Source: Paracoccus sp. Z118
Lineage (GTDB): Bacteria; Pseudomonadota; Alphaproteobacteria; Rhodobacterales; Rhodobacteraceae
Assembly (NCBI RefSeq): GCF_019061185.1
Contig: NZ_JAHQZU010000001.1
Coordinates: forward strand, 124,001-188,000
DNA length: 64,000 nt
Direction: 5' to 3'
The position numbers and the translations under genes were made by a program. How positions within the stretch are numbered: the stretch's first letter is position 1; every line of letters starts with the position of its first letter. Shown here piece by piece: positions 62,281-64,000 of the stretch. Below the pieces are notes generated by a model that saw nothing but the letters and a program-made list of their open reading frames with translations, was not told the origin of the DNA and made no database searches.

Positions 62281-64000
62281 ATGGCACGCGCTCCGCTTCT
62301 TCAACTCACCGATGTGTTTCTGACCTTCGGCGGCAATCCCGTGTTCGACGGGCTGTCGCTGACTGTCCAGCAGGGCGACCGCGTCGCGCTGGTCGGGCGC
62401 AACGGCTCGGGAAAATCCACGCTGATGAAGGTCATGGCCGGACTGGCCGAGCCGGACCGGGGCGAGGTGGTGACGCCCGCCGGCATCCATGTCGGCTATA
62501 TGGAGCAGGATCCTGACCTTTCGGGCTTCGCCACCCTGGGCGAGTTCGCGGCCGCCGGGCTTCAGCCGGGCGAGGAATACCGGGTCGAGATGGCCGCCGA
62601 AGGACTGAAGTTCGATCCCGACCGCCCCGTCGCCACGGCTTCGGGCGGGGAGCGGCGGCGGTCGGCGCTGGCGCGGCTGCTGGCGCAGGCGCCCGAGCTG
62701 ATGCTGCTCGACGAGCCGACCAACCATCTGGATATCGAGGCGATCGGCTGGCTGGAACGCCAGCTTGCGGACACCCGCGCCGCCTTCGTTCTCATCAGCC
62801 ACGACCGCGCCTTCCTGCGCAACCTGACCCGCGCCACGCTGTGGATCGACCGGGGCGAGGTGCGGCGGCAGGAAAAGGGCTTCGCGGCGTTCGAGGACTG
62901 GCGCGAGGCGACCTGGGCGGCCGAGGACGAGGCGCGGCACAAGCTCGACCGCAAGATCAAGGCCGAGGCCCGCTGGGCGGTCGAGGGGATCAGCGCCCGG
63001 CGCAAGCGCAACCAGGGCCGGGTGCGGGCGCTCGCCGCGCTGCGGCAGGAGCGGGCGTCCCAGATCCGCCGGCAGGGCACGGCGGCGATGGCGCTGGACG
63101 TGGGCACCCAGTCGGGCAAGCGGGTGATCGAGGCGAAGGGGATCTCCAAGTCGTTCGGCGAGCGGGTCATCCTGCGGCCCTTCGACCTGCGGGTGGCGCG
63201 CGGCGACCGGATCGCCTTCGTCGGCCCGAACGGCGCCGGCAAGACGACGCTGATCAAGATGCTGACGGGGGAAATCCCGCCCGACACCGGCAGCGTGGCC
63301 CACGGCACCAATCTGGAGATCGCCGTCTTCGATCAGGCCCGCTCTGCCATCGACGGCGAGGTGTCGCTGTGGGAGGCGATGACCGGCGATCCCGAGATGC
63401 GGGTCAGCGGCCGCGCCGATCAGGTCATGGTGCGCGGTCAGCCCCGGCATGTCGTCGGCTACCTCAAGGACTTCCTGTTCGACGACGCGCAGATGCGGGC
63501 GCCGGTCGGCAGCCTTTCGGGCGGCGAGAAGGCGCGGCTGCTGCTGGCGCGGATCATGGCGCGGCCCTCGAACCTGCTGGTGCTGGACGAGCCGACGAAC
63601 GATCTGGACATCGAGACGCTGGACCTGCTGCAGGACATCCTCGGCGACTATGACGGCACGGTGCTGCTGGTCAGCCACGACCGCGACTTCATCGACCGCG
63701 TGGCGGATACCACGGTCGCGATGGAAGGCGACGGCCGCGCGGTGATCTATGCCGGCGGGTGGAGCGACTATCTCGCGCAGCGGGGGGAAGCGGCGGCCGA
63801 GGCCGTGCCCGAAAAGGCCGCGCCCGTGAAGCCTGCCTCTGAAAGCCCGGCACCCAGAACGCGGCCCTCGAAGCTCAGCTTCACCGAGCGGCACCGGCTT
63901 GAGAACCTCCCCGCCGAGATCGCCCGGCTGGAGGCGGAGATCGCCAGGCTGAACGAGTTTCTTGCCAACCCCGAGCTTTACGCCTCGGCCCCGCAGCGCT
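62281..64000 (+). CDS. ABC-F family ATPase (Uup-like), 3' end beyond window
   Basis: 573 residues are visible from ATG 62281 and no stop occurs before 64000. Two ABC domains carry GRNGSGKST and GPNGAGKTT (Walker A), ASGGERRR and LSGGEKARL (signatures), and LLDEPTNHLD and LDEPTNDLD (Walker B). A linker lies between them, and the cut C-terminus begins a coiled coil (LENLPAEIARLEAEIARL), the Uup feature. ABC-F proteins act on the ribosome or, for Uup, on DNA precise-excision phenotypes; no transport is expected. It starts eight bases after the cyclase stop. Confidence 0.92.
   Translation, partial: MARAPLLQLTDVFLTFGGNPVFDGLSLTVQQGDRVALVGRNGSGKSTLMKVMAGLAEPDRGEVVTPAGIHVGYMEQDPDLSGFATLGEFAAAGLQPGEEYRVEMAAEGLKFDPDRPVATASGGERRRSALARLLAQAPELMLLDEPTNHLDIEAIGWLERQLADTRAAFVLISHDRAFLRNLTRATLWIDRGEVRRQEKGFAAFEDWREATWAAEDEARHKLDRKIKAEARWAVEGISARRKRNQGRVRALAALRQERASQIRRQGTAAMALDVGTQSGKRVIEAKGISKSFGERVILRPFDLRVARGDRIAFVGPNGAGKTTLIKMLTGEIPPDTGSVAHGTNLEIAVFDQARSAIDGEVSLWEAMTGDPEMRVSGRADQVMVRGQPRHVVGYLKDFLFDDAQMRAPVGSLSGGEKARLLLARIMARPSNLLVLDEPTNDLDIETLDLLQDILGDYDGTVLLVSHDRDFIDRVADTTVAMEGDGRAVIYAGGWSDYLAQRGEAAAEAVPEKAAPVKPASESPAPRTRPSKLSFTERHRLENLPAEIARLEAEIARLNEFLANPELYASAPQR

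Noticed and set aside
62224..63894. 556-codon minus-strand frame over the ABC-F gene
   Set aside because: The plus strand shows two complete ABC domains. The minus frame has no recognisable motif.

Overview
This window is GC-rich bacterial chromosome, almost certainly from an alphaproteobacterium of the order Rhodobacterales (Rhodobacter/Paracoccus-like). The evidence is a single-chain indolepyruvate ferredoxin oxidoreductase, a GapR (DUF2312) protein, a DUF3572 gene next to an H-NOX/diguanylate cyclase pair, a Bpt aminoacyl-transferase, a carA-YqeY divergent pair, and a holin/N-acetylmuramidase pair inside a cytochrome c maturation operon. Most of it is core housekeeping sequence. The only clear mobile-element trace is at the left edge.

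Layout. 1-1.4 kb: remnant of an IS110 transposase joined to a 5'-truncated conserved gene. 1.8-5.9 kb: tRNA-Ser, then cysS-cimA-phytoene-synthase-like with ATGA overlaps. 6-8.7 kb: orphan cheB, a small acidic protein, an M48 metallopeptidase lipoprotein and a small conserved protein. 8.8-12.1 kb (minus): ilvI-ilvN and bpt. 12.3-19.3 kb: glnE, a membrane glycosyltransferase, carA and a YqeY protein. 19.4-22.3 kb: a DEAD-box RNA helicase and a Gly/Tyr-rich BON protein. 22.4-27.8 kb: a four-gene glycine-betaine/choline-type ABC importer, lipocalin, dtd, a small membrane protein and gapR. 28-31.2 kb: pxpABC (5-oxoprolinase) and an outer-membrane barrel. 31.3-34.3 kb: tRNA-Thr, an unknown protein, tRNA-Ile2 and purMN. 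34.3-39.6 kb (minus): livK-G-F-H-M. 39.8-47.7 kb: class II DAHP synthase, PAS_5 protein, gmk, gamma-carbonic-anhydrase-like protein, PhoR-like kinase, purL and a Pro/Ala-rich secreted protein. 48-52.4 kb: LysR regulator divergent from indolepyruvate ferredoxin oxidoreductase. 52.5-58.6 kb: murI, ccmE, endolysin, holin, ccmF, ccmH, then NUDIX and DUF983 on the other strand. 58.8-62.3 kb: a two-receiver diguanylate cyclase, DUF3572, H-NOX-like protein and a second diguanylate cyclase. 62.3-64 kb: an ABC-F ATPase running off the end.

The most interesting signal is regulatory. Two full CtrA-type boxes (gene-strand GTTAA-N7-TTAA) lie in intergenic DNA. One is upstream of the endolysin/holin cassette, the other upstream of the glycosyltransferase. 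They have the same orientation and exactly the same 46-base distance to the start codon. In Rhodobacter capsulatus, CtrA controls gene transfer agent production and release, and an endolysin/holin pair lyses the producing cell. The cassette here therefore looks like a CtrA-controlled lysis module planted between ccmE and ccmF, and the glycosyltransferase is a candidate member of the same regulon. The nearby H-NOX/diguanylate cyclase operon is a plausible c-di-GMP input to that regulon, but its H-NOX-like protein appears to lack the heme-ligating histidine.

Starts were chosen by visible ribosome binding sites, overlaps and signal peptides. No database or alignment was available, so family names rest on recognised motifs and recalled family features.
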